DNA from: Piscinibacter sp. HJYY11
Lineage (GTDB): Bacteria > Pseudomonadota > Gammaproteobacteria > Burkholderiales > Burkholderiaceae_C
Length of the DNA: 64,000 nucleotides
Reading direction: 5' to 3'
Assembly (NCBI RefSeq): GCF_016735515.1
Contig: NZ_JAERQZ010000001.1
Coordinates: 4,142,746-4,206,745 of the forward strand
Part shown: piece by piece, positions 52,303 through 61,141 of the stretch
Position numbering within the stretch: the stretch's first letter is position 1
Layout: every line of letters begins with the position of its first letter
Notes under the pieces: generated by a model
What the model saw: only the letters and a program-made list of their open reading frames with translations
Told to the model about the DNA's origin: nothing
Databases searched by the model: none
Made by a program: the position numbers and the translations under genes

Positions 52303-54306
52303 CTACGGCGTGCCGGGTCGCGGCGCCGTGTGCCGCCGCGCGTCGAGTGCGGCCTGCACCGCCGCGTCCACCGCCGCGGGCGCCACCGGCTTCACCAGGT
52401 GGGCCGCGAAACCTGCATCCCTCGACTGCTGCATGTCGCCCTGCGTGCCATAGCCGCTGAGCGCGATCACCGGCAGCCGGCCGCGCAGGTGGCGGCCGAT
52501 CTGGATGCCGCTGCCATCAGGCAGTCCGAGGTCGGTGACCACCACGTCGAAGCCATCCTGCTTGTCGGCCAGCGCCAGCGCCTCGTCGCAGCTGTAGGCA
52601 TGGGTCACGCGGTAGCCCAAGTGGTGCAGCGACAGGCCGAGCGCGTCGGCGGCATCGTGGTTGTCTTCCACCAGCAGCACGTGCACCGACTGCGCGGCGC
52701 GTGCCGTGCCCGCATCGGCCTCGGGCGCTTCGTGCTGCGAGGGGCCGGCCGGCGTGGTGGGCAGGCGCAGCGTGAAGACCGCCCCCTTGTCGCGCCCTTC
52801 GCTGTGGGCCCGCAGGCTGCCCTGGTGCCGCGCCACCAGCCCGTGCGCGATGGCGAGGCCGAGGCCCAGACCGCCGAAACGGCGCGACACGTCGGCATCG
52901 GCCTGCTCGAAGGCAAGGAAGATGCGTGGCAGGGCATCGGCGTGGATGCCGATGCCGGTGTCGGTGCAGCTCACTTCCAGCTCGCCGTCGACCAGCCTTG
53001 AGCGCACCTCGATGCGCCCGCCGGTCGGCGTGAACTTCACCGCGTTGCGCACGATGTTCCACAGCACCTGCTGGATGCGCGCCTCGTCGCCCTGCACCAC
53101 GCTCTGGGCCGCCTCGAGCTTCAGGTCGAGCTGCAGGCCGCCACGCTGGAAATCGGCGTCGAGCATCTCGGCCACCGCGTGGATGAGCTTGTGCACGTCC
53201 ACCGGCTGCAGGCGCAGGTTGACCTTGCCGGCGCCGATGGCGGTGAGGTCGAGCAGGTCGTCGATGAGGCGCGCCTCGAGGGCCACGTTGCGCCGGATCA
53301 TCGGCAGCAGGTGGGCCAGCTTGTCGGGCACGGTGGCGGTGCGCTCCAGCAGTTGCGCAGCCGCGGCGATGGGCGCGAGCGGCGTGCGCAGCTCGTGCGA
53401 CAGCACCGCGAGGAAGCGATCTTTCGCGCGGTTGGCGCGTTCGGCTTCTTCCTTCGCCTCGCGCAGCGCCTTCGCGTCGTGCCAGGCCGTCGTGGCGTCA
53501 TGCACCAGCATCGAGAAGCCGGTGTGGTCGCCCTGCGTGTTGTAGAGCGAGGTGATCACGCCTTCGCCGCGCAGCTGCGAGCCGTCGGCGCGCACGAGCC
53601 AGCGGTCGTTCTGCGCGTGGCCTTGCGCGAAGGCCGTTTCCAGCTCGCGGCGCCACACGCCGTGCTCGCGGTCTTCGGGGGTGTAGACGATCTCGATCGA
53701 GCGGCCGAGCATGTCTTCGCGGCGGTGGCCGAAGATGGCCTGGGCGGCGAGGTTCCACGAGCGCACGATGCCCGCGCCGTCGAGCAGGATCACGGCGTAG
53801 TTGCGCAGCGAGTCCACCACGCGCGCATACAGCGCGTCGGCGTCGCGCAGCTGCGCTTCCACCGCTTCGCGGGCCTCGCGCAGGCGCACTTCCTCGAGTG
53901 CGCGGTCGATGGCCACCGGCAGGCGCGACAGGCGGTTCTTGATCACGTAGTCGGTCGCGCCGCGCTTGAGCATGTCGACCGCGTTGTCTTCCCCGATCAC
54001 GCCCGACACGAAGATGAACGGCACGTGCGCATGCCGCTGGCGCACGAGGTCGAGCGCCTGTGCGCCGGTGTAGCGCGGCATCTGGTAGTCGGAAAGGATC
54101 ACGTCGTAGCGGTAGCGCCCGAGTGCGTCGACGAAGCTCGCCTCGTCGTCGACCCAGGTGACCCGCACGTGGGGATAGGCGCGCTTGAGCCACTCCTGCA
54201 GGAGCTCGGCGTCGAAGGCCGAGTCTTCCAGCAGCAGCACGCTCAGGCGGCGGTCCTGCGGCGAGGTGTCGAAGCCGGCGGCGCTTGCGGCCGTGCCCTC
54301 ACTCAT
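52303..54306 (-). CDS. Hybrid histidine kinase REC-PAS-HisKA-HATPase-REC
   Basis: 667 residues, soluble. N-terminal receiver with Asp73 (VILSDYQMPRYTG), PAS about 155-275 (YAVILLDGAGIVRSWNLAAQ), HisKA with His304 (FLAVLSHELRTPLAPI), HATPase (WNIVRNAVKFTPTGGRIEVR, GGLGLGLAIAHGLVARHQGS) and C-terminal receiver with Asp592 (VVVTDLGLPDGSG). The double-receiver architecture supports a phosphorelay. The start overlaps the response regulator stop by eight bases. Last gene of the bphO-bphP-RR-HK operon. Confidence 0.93.
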   Translation of the reverse strand: MSEGTAASAAGFDTSPQDRRLSVLLLEDSAFDAELLQEWLKRAYPHVRVTWVDDEASFVDALGRYRYDVILSDYQMPRYTGAQALDLVRQRHAHVPFIFVSGVIGEDNAVDMLKRGATDYVIKNRLSRLPVAIDRALEEVRLREAREAVEAQLRDADALYARVVDSLRNYAVILLDGAGIVRSWNLAAQAIFGHRREDMLGRSIEIVYTPEDREHGVWRRELETAFAQGHAQNDRWLVRADGSQLRGEGVITSLYNTQGDHTGFSMLVHDATTAWHDAKALREAKEEAERANRAKDRFLAVLSHELRTPLAPIAAAAQLLERTATVPDKLAHLLPMIRRNVALEARLIDDLLDLTAIGAGKVNLRLQPVDVHKLIHAVAEMLDADFQRGGLQLDLKLEAAQSVVQGDEARIQQVLWNIVRNAVKFTPTGGRIEVRSRLVDGELEVSCTDTGIGIHADALPRIFLAFEQADADVSRRFGGLGLGLAIAHGLVARHQGSLRAHSEGRDKGAVFTLRLPTTPAGPSQHEAPEADAGTARAAQSVHVLLVEDNHDAADALGLSLHHLGYRVTHAYSCDEALALADKQDGFDVVVTDLGLPDGSGIQIGRHLRGRLPVIALSGYGTQGDMQQSRDAGFAAHLVKPVAPAAVDAAVQAALDARRHTAPRPGTP

Positions 54307-54757
54307 GCCGCCGGCCTACCTTGAGCGAGCCGGGCGGCGGCTCGTTCAGCACCGCCCAGAACACGCCCAGGTCGGCGATCGCGGTGACGAACTGCTTGAA
54401 TTCCACCGGCTTCACCACATACGCGTTCACGCCCAGCTCGTAGCTGCGCAACACGTCGGACTCTTCGTGCGACGAGGTCAGCATCACCACCGGAATGCTG
54501 CGCAGGCCTTCGGTGGCGCGCACGCTCTTGAGCACCTCGAGCCCGTTCACCTTGGGGAGCTTGAGGTCGAGCAGGATCACCGCCGGGTTGCCTTCGGTGC
54601 GCTCGAGGTAGCTGCCTTCGCGGTTCAGGTAGTCGAGGGCGGCCGCGCCTTCGCGCACGACGATGACTTCGTTCGCCAGCTGGCTGCGTTCGAGTGCCAC
54701 CAGGGTGAGCTCAAGGTCGCGGGGGTCGTCTTCGACGAGGAGGATGGGCTTGAGCAT
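54299..54757 (-). CDS. Single-domain response regulator (Rcp1-like)
   Basis: 152 residues. Receiver with phospho-accepting Asp64 (AVILLDLKLPKVNG), acidic pocket ILLVEDDPRD, Thr/Ser in VVMLTSSHEE and Lys in YVVKPVEF. The extended beta4-alpha4 arm is typical of regulators paired with bacteriophytochromes. No DNA-binding domain. Four bases after bphP. Confidence 0.95.
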   Translation of the reverse strand: MLKPILLVEDDPRDLELTLVALERSQLANEVIVVREGAAALDYLNREGSYLERTEGNPAVILLDLKLPKVNGLEVLKSVRATEGLRSIPVVMLTSSHEESDVLRSYELGVNAYVVKPVEFKQFVTAIADLGVFWAVLNEPPPGSLKVGRRHE

Positions 54758-54761
54758 GGGC

Positions 54762-56999
54762 TTAGTGAGGAGTGGAAGCGGACAACAGCGTCTCGCGGCG
54801 CGGAAGTATCAGGGTGAACGTGGCCCCCCGGTCGGGCGCACCTTCGGCACTGACCATGCCGCCGTGGCGCTCGACGATGCGGCGCACGCTGGCGAGGCCG
54901 ATGCCGGTGCCTTCGAACTCTTCCACCTGGTGCAGCCGCTGGAACACGCCGAACAGCTTGTTGACGTACTTCATGTCGAAGCCCACGCCGTTGTCGCTGA
55001 TCGACAGCCCGTCGCCATCGGGGGTCGACACGGCCCGCAGGGTGATCTCGGGCGCCTCGCGCTTGCGGCTGTACTTGGCGGCGTTGCCGACCAGGTTGCG
55101 CACCGCCACCTGCAGCAGGAGCGCATCGCCCCACAGCGTGGGGAACGGGCCTTGGATGCGCCAGCGGATGCGCCCGGGCTGCGGCGCGTCGAACTCGCGC
55201 ACGAGGTCGTCGACCAGCGCGCCGAGGTTGATGTCGACCCGGCGCAGCGCCGAGCGGCCCATGCGCGAGAACTCGAGCAGCGCATCGACCAGCTCTCCGG
55301 CATACGCGGCGGCGCCCTTCACATGCGAGAGGTAGCGCCGCGAACGCTCGCCCAGCTGCTCGCCGTCGAGCACCAGGTCGACGTAGCCGGCGATGTGGCG
55401 CATGGGCGCGCGCAGGTCGTGCGACACGGTGTACGAGAAGGCTTCGAGCTCCTTGTTGACGCGGCCGAGCTCGGTGGCCACCTCGGCCAGCTCCTCGGCG
55501 CGGCGCAGCACGATGCCGATCAGGGCCTGGCGCAACTCGAGCGCGGCCCCCAGCTCGCCCGCCGACCAGTCGAAGGACCGGCCTCGCACTTCTTCGCGCC
55601 AGGTGGCGAAGCTGCGCCGTGGGTGCAGCCGGCCGTCGCCGTGCACGTCGACGTTCTTGCGCGGGTCGCCGGCCCAGTGGATCTCCTGCACCACCTCGGG
55701 CCGGAACCAGAGGATGAGCTGCCGGTGCACCTGCGAGATGGAGATCGCGAGCACGCCCGAGGCGATGGCGGTGTAGCCGGCCATGGCCGGGCATTGCTCG
55801 GGCAGTCGGGCGGTGTGGAAGATCGGCGCGGTCTTCGAGCCGAGCCAGTCGACGAGTGCGAGCAGGGCGCTGTCGTTCGGCACGTCGCCCACCGTCCAGC
55901 ACTCGTCGTTGAGCACGACCGCGGCGCCGCCCGCGCGGGCGATGCGCAGCAGCAGCCCGGGGTGGTCGACCAGGCGCTGCAGGGTGGCGTCGCTGTCGGC
56001 CATGTGCGCCACGAGGGCGAGCGTGAGCTGGCGCAGCTCGGCCTCCTGCGAGATGCGGGCGTTGTCTTCCTTGGCCTCGATCTGCAGCGACAGCAGCTGC
56101 CCGAGGTGCTCGCAGGCCATGCGGGTGGCGTAGTCGAGCTGGCGTGGTGCGTGGTGGTGCACGGAGATGAGGCCCCACAACTCGCCGCGCACGATGATCG
56201 ACACCGAGCTCGACGCGAGCGTGCCCATGTTGCGCATGTATTCCAGGTGCACCGGCGAGACGCTGCGCAGCTGCAGCAGCGACATGTCGAGTGGCTTGTC
56301 GGCCCACGCCGGCGAGACCACGTGCACCGGCACCGGCGTGTAGTTGGCGTTGGCGATGAGGCGGAAGCGGTTCACCTTGTAGAGCTCGCGCGCCTGCGGC
56401 GGGATGTCGGAGCCGGGGAAGTGGTGGCCGAGGTAGGAGTCGTAGCCGGCGTCGAGCTCCTCGGCCAGCACGGCGCCGTGGCCGTCGCTGTCGAACGAGT
56501 AGACGAGGCAGCGGCCGAAGCCCGTGAGCTGCTTCATCGACGAGGCCGCCAGCTGGCACAGGGCTTCGACAGTCTGCGCCGCCTGCATGCGCGGCAGCAG
56601 CTGGCGCGTCAATGAATAGATCGGCGCGCGCGAGCCCCAATCTTCCGGTTGCGCTTCGAGCTCGACGTTGAGCAGGCCGTCTCGCAGGTGCGCGCTGGCG
56701 TGCAGCGATCGCCCGCCCACGCGCATGTGGCCGAGCGACGAGGAGCCGTCGTTGAGCGACAGGTCGGCGACCTCGAAGTCGAGGTGGGCGAACACGTCTT
56801 CGATGCGCCGCGGCAGGTCGGGCGACGCGCCGAGCAGCTGCGCCCAGTTCGCGCTGTGGGCCACGAGCTCGCGGGTGCGGGCATCGAGCGCGACCATCCA
56901 GCCATGCGGCTGGATCGCCCCCGGCACGCGGATCGGTTCACGTGCGCACTGCGCCAGGTCGAGCGAGGTGAGCGTCTCGGTGGTGGGCGTGTTGCTCAT
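54762..56999 (-). CDS. bphP: Bacteriophytochrome histidine kinase
   Basis: 745 residues. PAS (about 10-120) with chromophore-binding Cys18 in TSLDLAQCAREPIRVPG and the knot partner GAIQPHGWMV; GAF (about 140-310) with PGSDIP in HHFPGSDIPPQARELYKVN; PHY (about 320-500) ending near the WREEVRG...FDWSAGELGAA segment; HisKA with His in AFSYTVSHDLRAPMRHI; HATPase with NAAKYSRK and GTGIGLASVRRIVERHGG. Senses red/far-red light with biliverdin made by the adjacent heme oxygenase. The usual DIP motif reads PGSDIP rather than PASDIP. ATG overlaps the bphO stop. Confidence 0.96.
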   Translation of the reverse strand: MSNTPTTETLTSLDLAQCAREPIRVPGAIQPHGWMVALDARTRELVAHSANWAQLLGASPDLPRRIEDVFAHLDFEVADLSLNDGSSSLGHMRVGGRSLHASAHLRDGLLNVELEAQPEDWGSRAPIYSLTRQLLPRMQAAQTVEALCQLAASSMKQLTGFGRCLVYSFDSDGHGAVLAEELDAGYDSYLGHHFPGSDIPPQARELYKVNRFRLIANANYTPVPVHVVSPAWADKPLDMSLLQLRSVSPVHLEYMRNMGTLASSSVSIIVRGELWGLISVHHHAPRQLDYATRMACEHLGQLLSLQIEAKEDNARISQEAELRQLTLALVAHMADSDATLQRLVDHPGLLLRIARAGGAAVVLNDECWTVGDVPNDSALLALVDWLGSKTAPIFHTARLPEQCPAMAGYTAIASGVLAISISQVHRQLILWFRPEVVQEIHWAGDPRKNVDVHGDGRLHPRRSFATWREEVRGRSFDWSAGELGAALELRQALIGIVLRRAEELAEVATELGRVNKELEAFSYTVSHDLRAPMRHIAGYVDLVLDGEQLGERSRRYLSHVKGAAAYAGELVDALLEFSRMGRSALRRVDINLGALVDDLVREFDAPQPGRIRWRIQGPFPTLWGDALLLQVAVRNLVGNAAKYSRKREAPEITLRAVSTPDGDGLSISDNGVGFDMKYVNKLFGVFQRLHQVEEFEGTGIGLASVRRIVERHGGMVSAEGAPDRGATFTLILPRRETLLSASTPH

Positions 57000-57601
57000 G
57001 CCGGCAGCCCCTCGAACACGTCGCACAAGGCCGAGAAGGTGTGCCGCGCGCTGTGGCAGGCGGTGCGCGCGGCGGCCTCGTCGTGGCCAAGTTCGCGTGT
57101 GATCACCTCGCGGAAGTCGCGCCACATCGCACCGGTGGCCGGGCCGTGGCCATGGAAGTAACTCGCACCGCCGGCAGGCGTGAGCCCGAGGTGGGCCTTC
57201 AGCATCGGGGCGATCACCTGCCCGCCGAGCGCGGAGCCTTCGATGACGTACATCGAGCCGAGCGCTGCTGCTGTGTCGCCCATCGGGATGCTGCGCACCG
57301 CGCGCTCGGCCGCCTCGGCGAGCTGCGGGGCATGGGGTGCGTGGAGGTGCCGCAGGTCGTCGGCCGCAAAGCCGCTGCGCTTGCGCCTGGCCGACCAGTC
57401 GTGCAGGCGCGAGGGCAGGGTGGAGGCCAGGCGTGGCTCCCAGCGGCGCAGGAACTCATGGAAGCCGGTCATCACGCCGGCGTAGCGTGCCACGCTCATG
57501 GGCTGTGTCAGCCGCAACACGGACTCGATCCGCGTGTGCTCGGTGCGTGTCTTGTCACGCAATTCATTCAACAGCCATGCCTCAGCGTGCAACGCCAGCA
57601 C
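56996..57601 (-). CDS. bphO: Heme oxygenase BphO
   Basis: 201 residues from a GTG at 57601 (start uncertain; longer in-frame sequence lacks credible homology). Cleaves heme to biliverdin, the BphP chromophore. Features: proximal heme His in RDKTRTEHTRIESVLRL, helical BphO core SVARYAGVMTGFHEFLRRWE, and GSMYVIEGSALGGQVIAP, the glycine-rich distal helix conserved in bacterial heme oxygenases. Overlaps bphP by four bases. Confidence 0.88.
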   Translation of the reverse strand: MLALHAEAWLLNELRDKTRTEHTRIESVLRLTQPMSVARYAGVMTGFHEFLRRWEPRLASTLPSRLHDWSARRKRSGFAADDLRHLHAPHAPQLAEAAERAVRSIPMGDTAAALGSMYVIEGSALGGQVIAPMLKAHLGLTPAGGASYFHGHGPATGAMWRDFREVITRELGHDEAAARTACHSARHTFSALCDVFEGLPA

Positions 57602-57760
57602 TCCAGATCGAGACGAAAGTCCGCCGATTCTGGAGGAGCGCGCATGTCCCCACGCTGCGGTACAGCTTGCAAGTTTTACCGATGAGTAGGTGCTTTCCCA
57701 CAGCCGAATCGGGCGTTGCAGACTGGTGCGGCGCCACATGCGGCTCGTAGCCTTGCGCGC

Positions 57761-58624
57761 ATGGCAACTGCATCGCGTTCACTGTGGAAAGGCGCCATCA
57801 GCTTCGGGCTGGTGCACATCCCCGTGAGCCTGCATTCGGCATCCATGGAAAGCGGGGTCGACTTCGACTGGCTCGACAAGCGCAGCATGGACCCGGTCGG
57901 CTACAAGCGCATCAACAAGCGCACTGGCCGCGAAATCACCAAGGACAACATCGTCAAGGGCATCGAGTACGAGAACGACAAGTACGTGTTGCTCAGCGAC
58001 GAGGAAATCGAGGCGGTGTACCCGCGCTCCACGCAGGCGATCGAGATCGAGGCCTTCGTCTCGATGGACGAGATCCCGTTCGTCTACCTCGACCGGCCGT
58101 ACTACCTGGCCCCGGTCGGCCGCGGGCAGAAGGTCTACGCGCTGCTGCGTGAGGCTCTGCTCAAGAGCGGTCGCATCGGGCTGGCGCGGGTGGTGATCCA
58201 CACCAAGCAGCACCTGGCGGCGCTCGTGCCCGCCGGGCCGGCGCTGGTGCTCAACCTGCTGCGCTGGAGCGACGAGATCCGCACCTGGGACGACCTGTCG
58301 CTGCCCAAGGAGGGCGCAAAGGCCAACAACATCAGCGAGCGCGAACTGCAGATGGCAGGCCAGCTGATCGACGACATGACGGTCGCCTTCGACCCCTCGC
58401 AGTTTGCCGACCGCTTCAAGGAGCAGGTGATGGCGCTGGTCGAGCGCAAGGTCGAGGCGGGCGAGACCGAGACGGTGCTCGAGCCCGAGGAAGAGCCACT
58501 GCCCACCGCCGGCAAGGGCGCCGATGTGGTCGACCTCACCGCACTGCTGCAGCAGAGCCTGAAGGGCCGTGCCGAATCGAAGAACCACCACAAGGCCGCG
58601 CCGAAGAAGAAGCGCGCCGCCTGA
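57761..58624 (+). CDS. ku: Non-homologous end-joining protein Ku
   Basis: 287 residues. Binds DNA double-strand ends as a homodimer and recruits LigD. Typical start MATASRSLWKGAISFGLVHI, core YDQGRINKRTG-like VGYKRINKRTGREITKDNIV, VYLDRPYYLAPVGRGQKVYA and the Lys-rich tail (HHKAAPKKKRAA) common in bacterial Ku. Followed after 9 bp by ligD and then topIB. Confidence 0.96.
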   Translation: MATASRSLWKGAISFGLVHIPVSLHSASMESGVDFDWLDKRSMDPVGYKRINKRTGREITKDNIVKGIEYENDKYVLLSDEEIEAVYPRSTQAIEIEAFVSMDEIPFVYLDRPYYLAPVGRGQKVYALLREALLKSGRIGLARVVIHTKQHLAALVPAGPALVLNLLRWSDEIRTWDDLSLPKEGAKANNISERELQMAGQLIDDMTVAFDPSQFADRFKEQVMALVERKVEAGETETVLEPEEEPLPTAGKGADVVDLTALLQQSLKGRAESKNHHKAAPKKKRAA

Positions 58625-58633
58625 CGACCTGCC

Positions 58634-61141
58634 ATGGGAACCAGCAGCCTCGCCGCCTACCAGCGCATGCGCGACTTCCGCGCCACGCCGGAGCCGGCGG
58701 GCGAGGTGCGCGCGTCGGGCGAGGAGCTGAGCTTCGTCGTGCAGAAGCACGCGGCGCGGCGGCTGCACTACGACTTCCGCCTCGAGCTCGACGGCACGCT
58801 CAAGAGCTGGGCCATCCCGAAGGGGCCGAGCCTGGACCCGCACGACAAGCGCATGGCGGTGCAGGTGGAAGACCACCCGCTGTCGTACGGTGGCTTCGAA
58901 GGTGTGATCCCCGAAGGCCACTACGGCGCCGGCTCGGTGATCGTGTGGGACCGCGGCACCTGGGTGCCGCTCGGCGACCCGCACAAGGGCTACCGCGAGG
59001 GCAAGCTCAAGTTCGAGCTGCGCGGCGAGAAGCTGCACGGCGGCTTCACGCTGGTGCGCATGAAGTCGCGCGAGAACGAACGGCAGGTGCCGTGGCTGCT
59101 CATCAAGGAGCATGACGACGAAGCGCGGCCGGCGAGCGAGTTCGACGTGATCGAGGCGCTGCCCGACAGCGTGCTCAACGCGGCGAAGAAGAAGCGGCCG
59201 GTGGCGGCCAAGGCACCGGCGAAGTCACCGGTCAAGGCAAAGAAGCGCAAGGCGACGGCGGAGTTGCCGCTGTCGTTGACACCGCAGCTCGCGACGCTGG
59301 TCGACGACATCCCGCCCGGCGATGACTGGCTGTACGAGATCAAGTTCGACGGCTACCGCATCGTCACGCGCATCGATGGCGACGACGTGCGCTGCTTCAC
59401 CCGCAACGGGCACGACTGGTCGCACCGGCTGCCGGCGCTGGTGAAGGCGATCCGGTCACTCGACATCGGCTGGGGCTGGCTCGACGGCGAGATCATCGTC
59501 CCCGGGCCGACAGGCACGCCCGACTTCCAGCTGCTGCAGAACGCCTTCGACGCGCAGCGCACGCAGGACATCCAGTACTACGTGTTCGACCTGCCCTTCC
59601 ATGGGGGCGAAGACCTGCGCGAGCGGCCCTTGCGCGAACGGCGCGAGCGACTGCAGTCCCTGCTGCAAGGCCAGACCCTCGGCACCGTGCAGTTCAGCGC
59701 CTCGTTCGACGCCGACCCGCGCGAGCTGCTCGCCTCGGCCAAGGAGGCCGGCCTCGAAGGCCTGATCGCGAAGCGGGCCTCCGCGACCTACCACTCTCGG
59801 CGTTCGGCCGATTGGGTGAAGCTCAAGATCGGCCAGCGGCAGGAGTTCGTGATCGGCGGCTTCACCGACCCCAAGGGCTCGCGCGCCGGCATCGGCTCGC
59901 TGCTGCTCGGCGTGCACGATGCCGAGGGCCAGCTGCGCTACGCGGGCAACGTGGGCACCGGGTTCGACGACAAGACGCTCGTGGCCTTGCGCAAGCAGCT
60001 CGACGAGATCGAGACGGCGACCAGCCCCTACACCGACGGGCCGACCCGCGTGGGCACGGTCAAGCTCGTGAAGCCGCATTGGGTGAAGCCCAAGCTGGTC
60101 GCCGAAGTGGCGTTTGCCGAATGGACGAAGAGCGGCCATGTGCGCCAGGCGGTGTTCCACGGCCTGCGCAACGACAAGCCCGCCGAGCGCATCACCAAGG
60201 AAGTGGCCCGGCACGTCGACAACTCGGCACCGAAGGGCACGGCGGTCCCGAAGGACTTCCGCATCACGCACCCCGAGCGGGTGATCGACCCGAGCACCGG
60301 CGTCACCAAGGGCCAGCTCATCGAGTACTACGCGTGGGTGGCCGAGCTGATGCTGCCGCACCTGAAGCAGCGGCCGGTGTCGCTGCTGCGCGCGCCCGAC
60401 GGCGTGGGGGGCGAGTTCTTCTTTCAGAAGCATGCCGAGAAGAAGAGCTTTCCGAACATCGAGATCCTCGACCGCGCGCTGTACCCCTCGCACGACCCGC
60501 TGCTCGCCATCGGCAAGCCGATCGCGCTGCTGTCGGCGGCGCAGATGAACGTGATCGAGTTGCACACCTGGAACGCGACGACGCGCGCGATGGACCGGCC
60601 CGACCGCATGGTGTTCGACCTCGACCCCGGCGAAGGCGTGGGCTGGCCGCAGGTGCAGGAGGCGGCGCAGCTCGTGCATGCGTTGCTCGACGAGATCGGC
60701 CTCATCGGCTTCCTGAAGACCAGCGGCGGCAAGGGCCTGCACGTGGTGGTGCCGCTCGCGCCCAAGTACGACTGGGACACGGTGAAGGATTTCTCGCAGG
60801 CCATCGTGGCGCACATGGCCTCGGTGATCCCCGATCGGTTCGTGGCCAAGAGCGGGCCGAAGAACCGCGTGGGCCGCATCTTCATCGACTACCTGCGCAA
60901 CGGCCTGGGCGCGACCACGGTGTGCGCCTGGTCGGCGCGCGCGCGGCCGGGGCTCGGCGTGTCGGTGCCGGTGGCATGGGATGAATTGGCGGGCCTCAAG
61001 AGCGGTGCGCAGTGGACGGTGCAAAACGTCACCGAGCGCCTGGCCATCGGCAACGCGCCATGGGCGGACTACGCGAAGACCAAGCAGAGCCTCGTCAAGC
61101 CGATGAAGGCCATGGGCTTCGATCCAAAGGCGGCACGATGA
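58634..61141 (+). CDS. ligD: Multidomain DNA ligase D
   Basis: 835 residues. Order: 3'-phosphoesterase (about 1-190, KHAARRLHYDFRLELDG), Lys/Ala linker, ATP-dependent ligase (about 215-530) with adenylated Lys in YEIKFDGYRIVTR and GLEGLIAKRASATYHSRRSA, and AEP polymerase (about 550-835) with LLRAPDGVGGEFFFQKHAEK, VFDLDPGEGVGWPQVQEAA and SGGKGLHVVVPLAPKYDWD. Complete enzyme for end processing, fill-in and ligation. The stop overlaps the topIB start. Confidence 0.97.
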   Translation: MGTSSLAAYQRMRDFRATPEPAGEVRASGEELSFVVQKHAARRLHYDFRLELDGTLKSWAIPKGPSLDPHDKRMAVQVEDHPLSYGGFEGVIPEGHYGAGSVIVWDRGTWVPLGDPHKGYREGKLKFELRGEKLHGGFTLVRMKSRENERQVPWLLIKEHDDEARPASEFDVIEALPDSVLNAAKKKRPVAAKAPAKSPVKAKKRKATAELPLSLTPQLATLVDDIPPGDDWLYEIKFDGYRIVTRIDGDDVRCFTRNGHDWSHRLPALVKAIRSLDIGWGWLDGEIIVPGPTGTPDFQLLQNAFDAQRTQDIQYYVFDLPFHGGEDLRERPLRERRERLQSLLQGQTLGTVQFSASFDADPRELLASAKEAGLEGLIAKRASATYHSRRSADWVKLKIGQRQEFVIGGFTDPKGSRAGIGSLLLGVHDAEGQLRYAGNVGTGFDDKTLVALRKQLDEIETATSPYTDGPTRVGTVKLVKPHWVKPKLVAEVAFAEWTKSGHVRQAVFHGLRNDKPAERITKEVARHVDNSAPKGTAVPKDFRITHPERVIDPSTGVTKGQLIEYYAWVAELMLPHLKQRPVSLLRAPDGVGGEFFFQKHAEKKSFPNIEILDRALYPSHDPLLAIGKPIALLSAAQMNVIELHTWNATTRAMDRPDRMVFDLDPGEGVGWPQVQEAAQLVHALLDEIGLIGFLKTSGGKGLHVVVPLAPKYDWDTVKDFSQAIVAHMASVIPDRFVAKSGPKNRVGRIFIDYLRNGLGATTVCAWSARARPGLGVSVPVAWDELAGLKSGAQWTVQNVTERLAIGNAPWADYAKTKQSLVKPMKAMGFDPKAAR

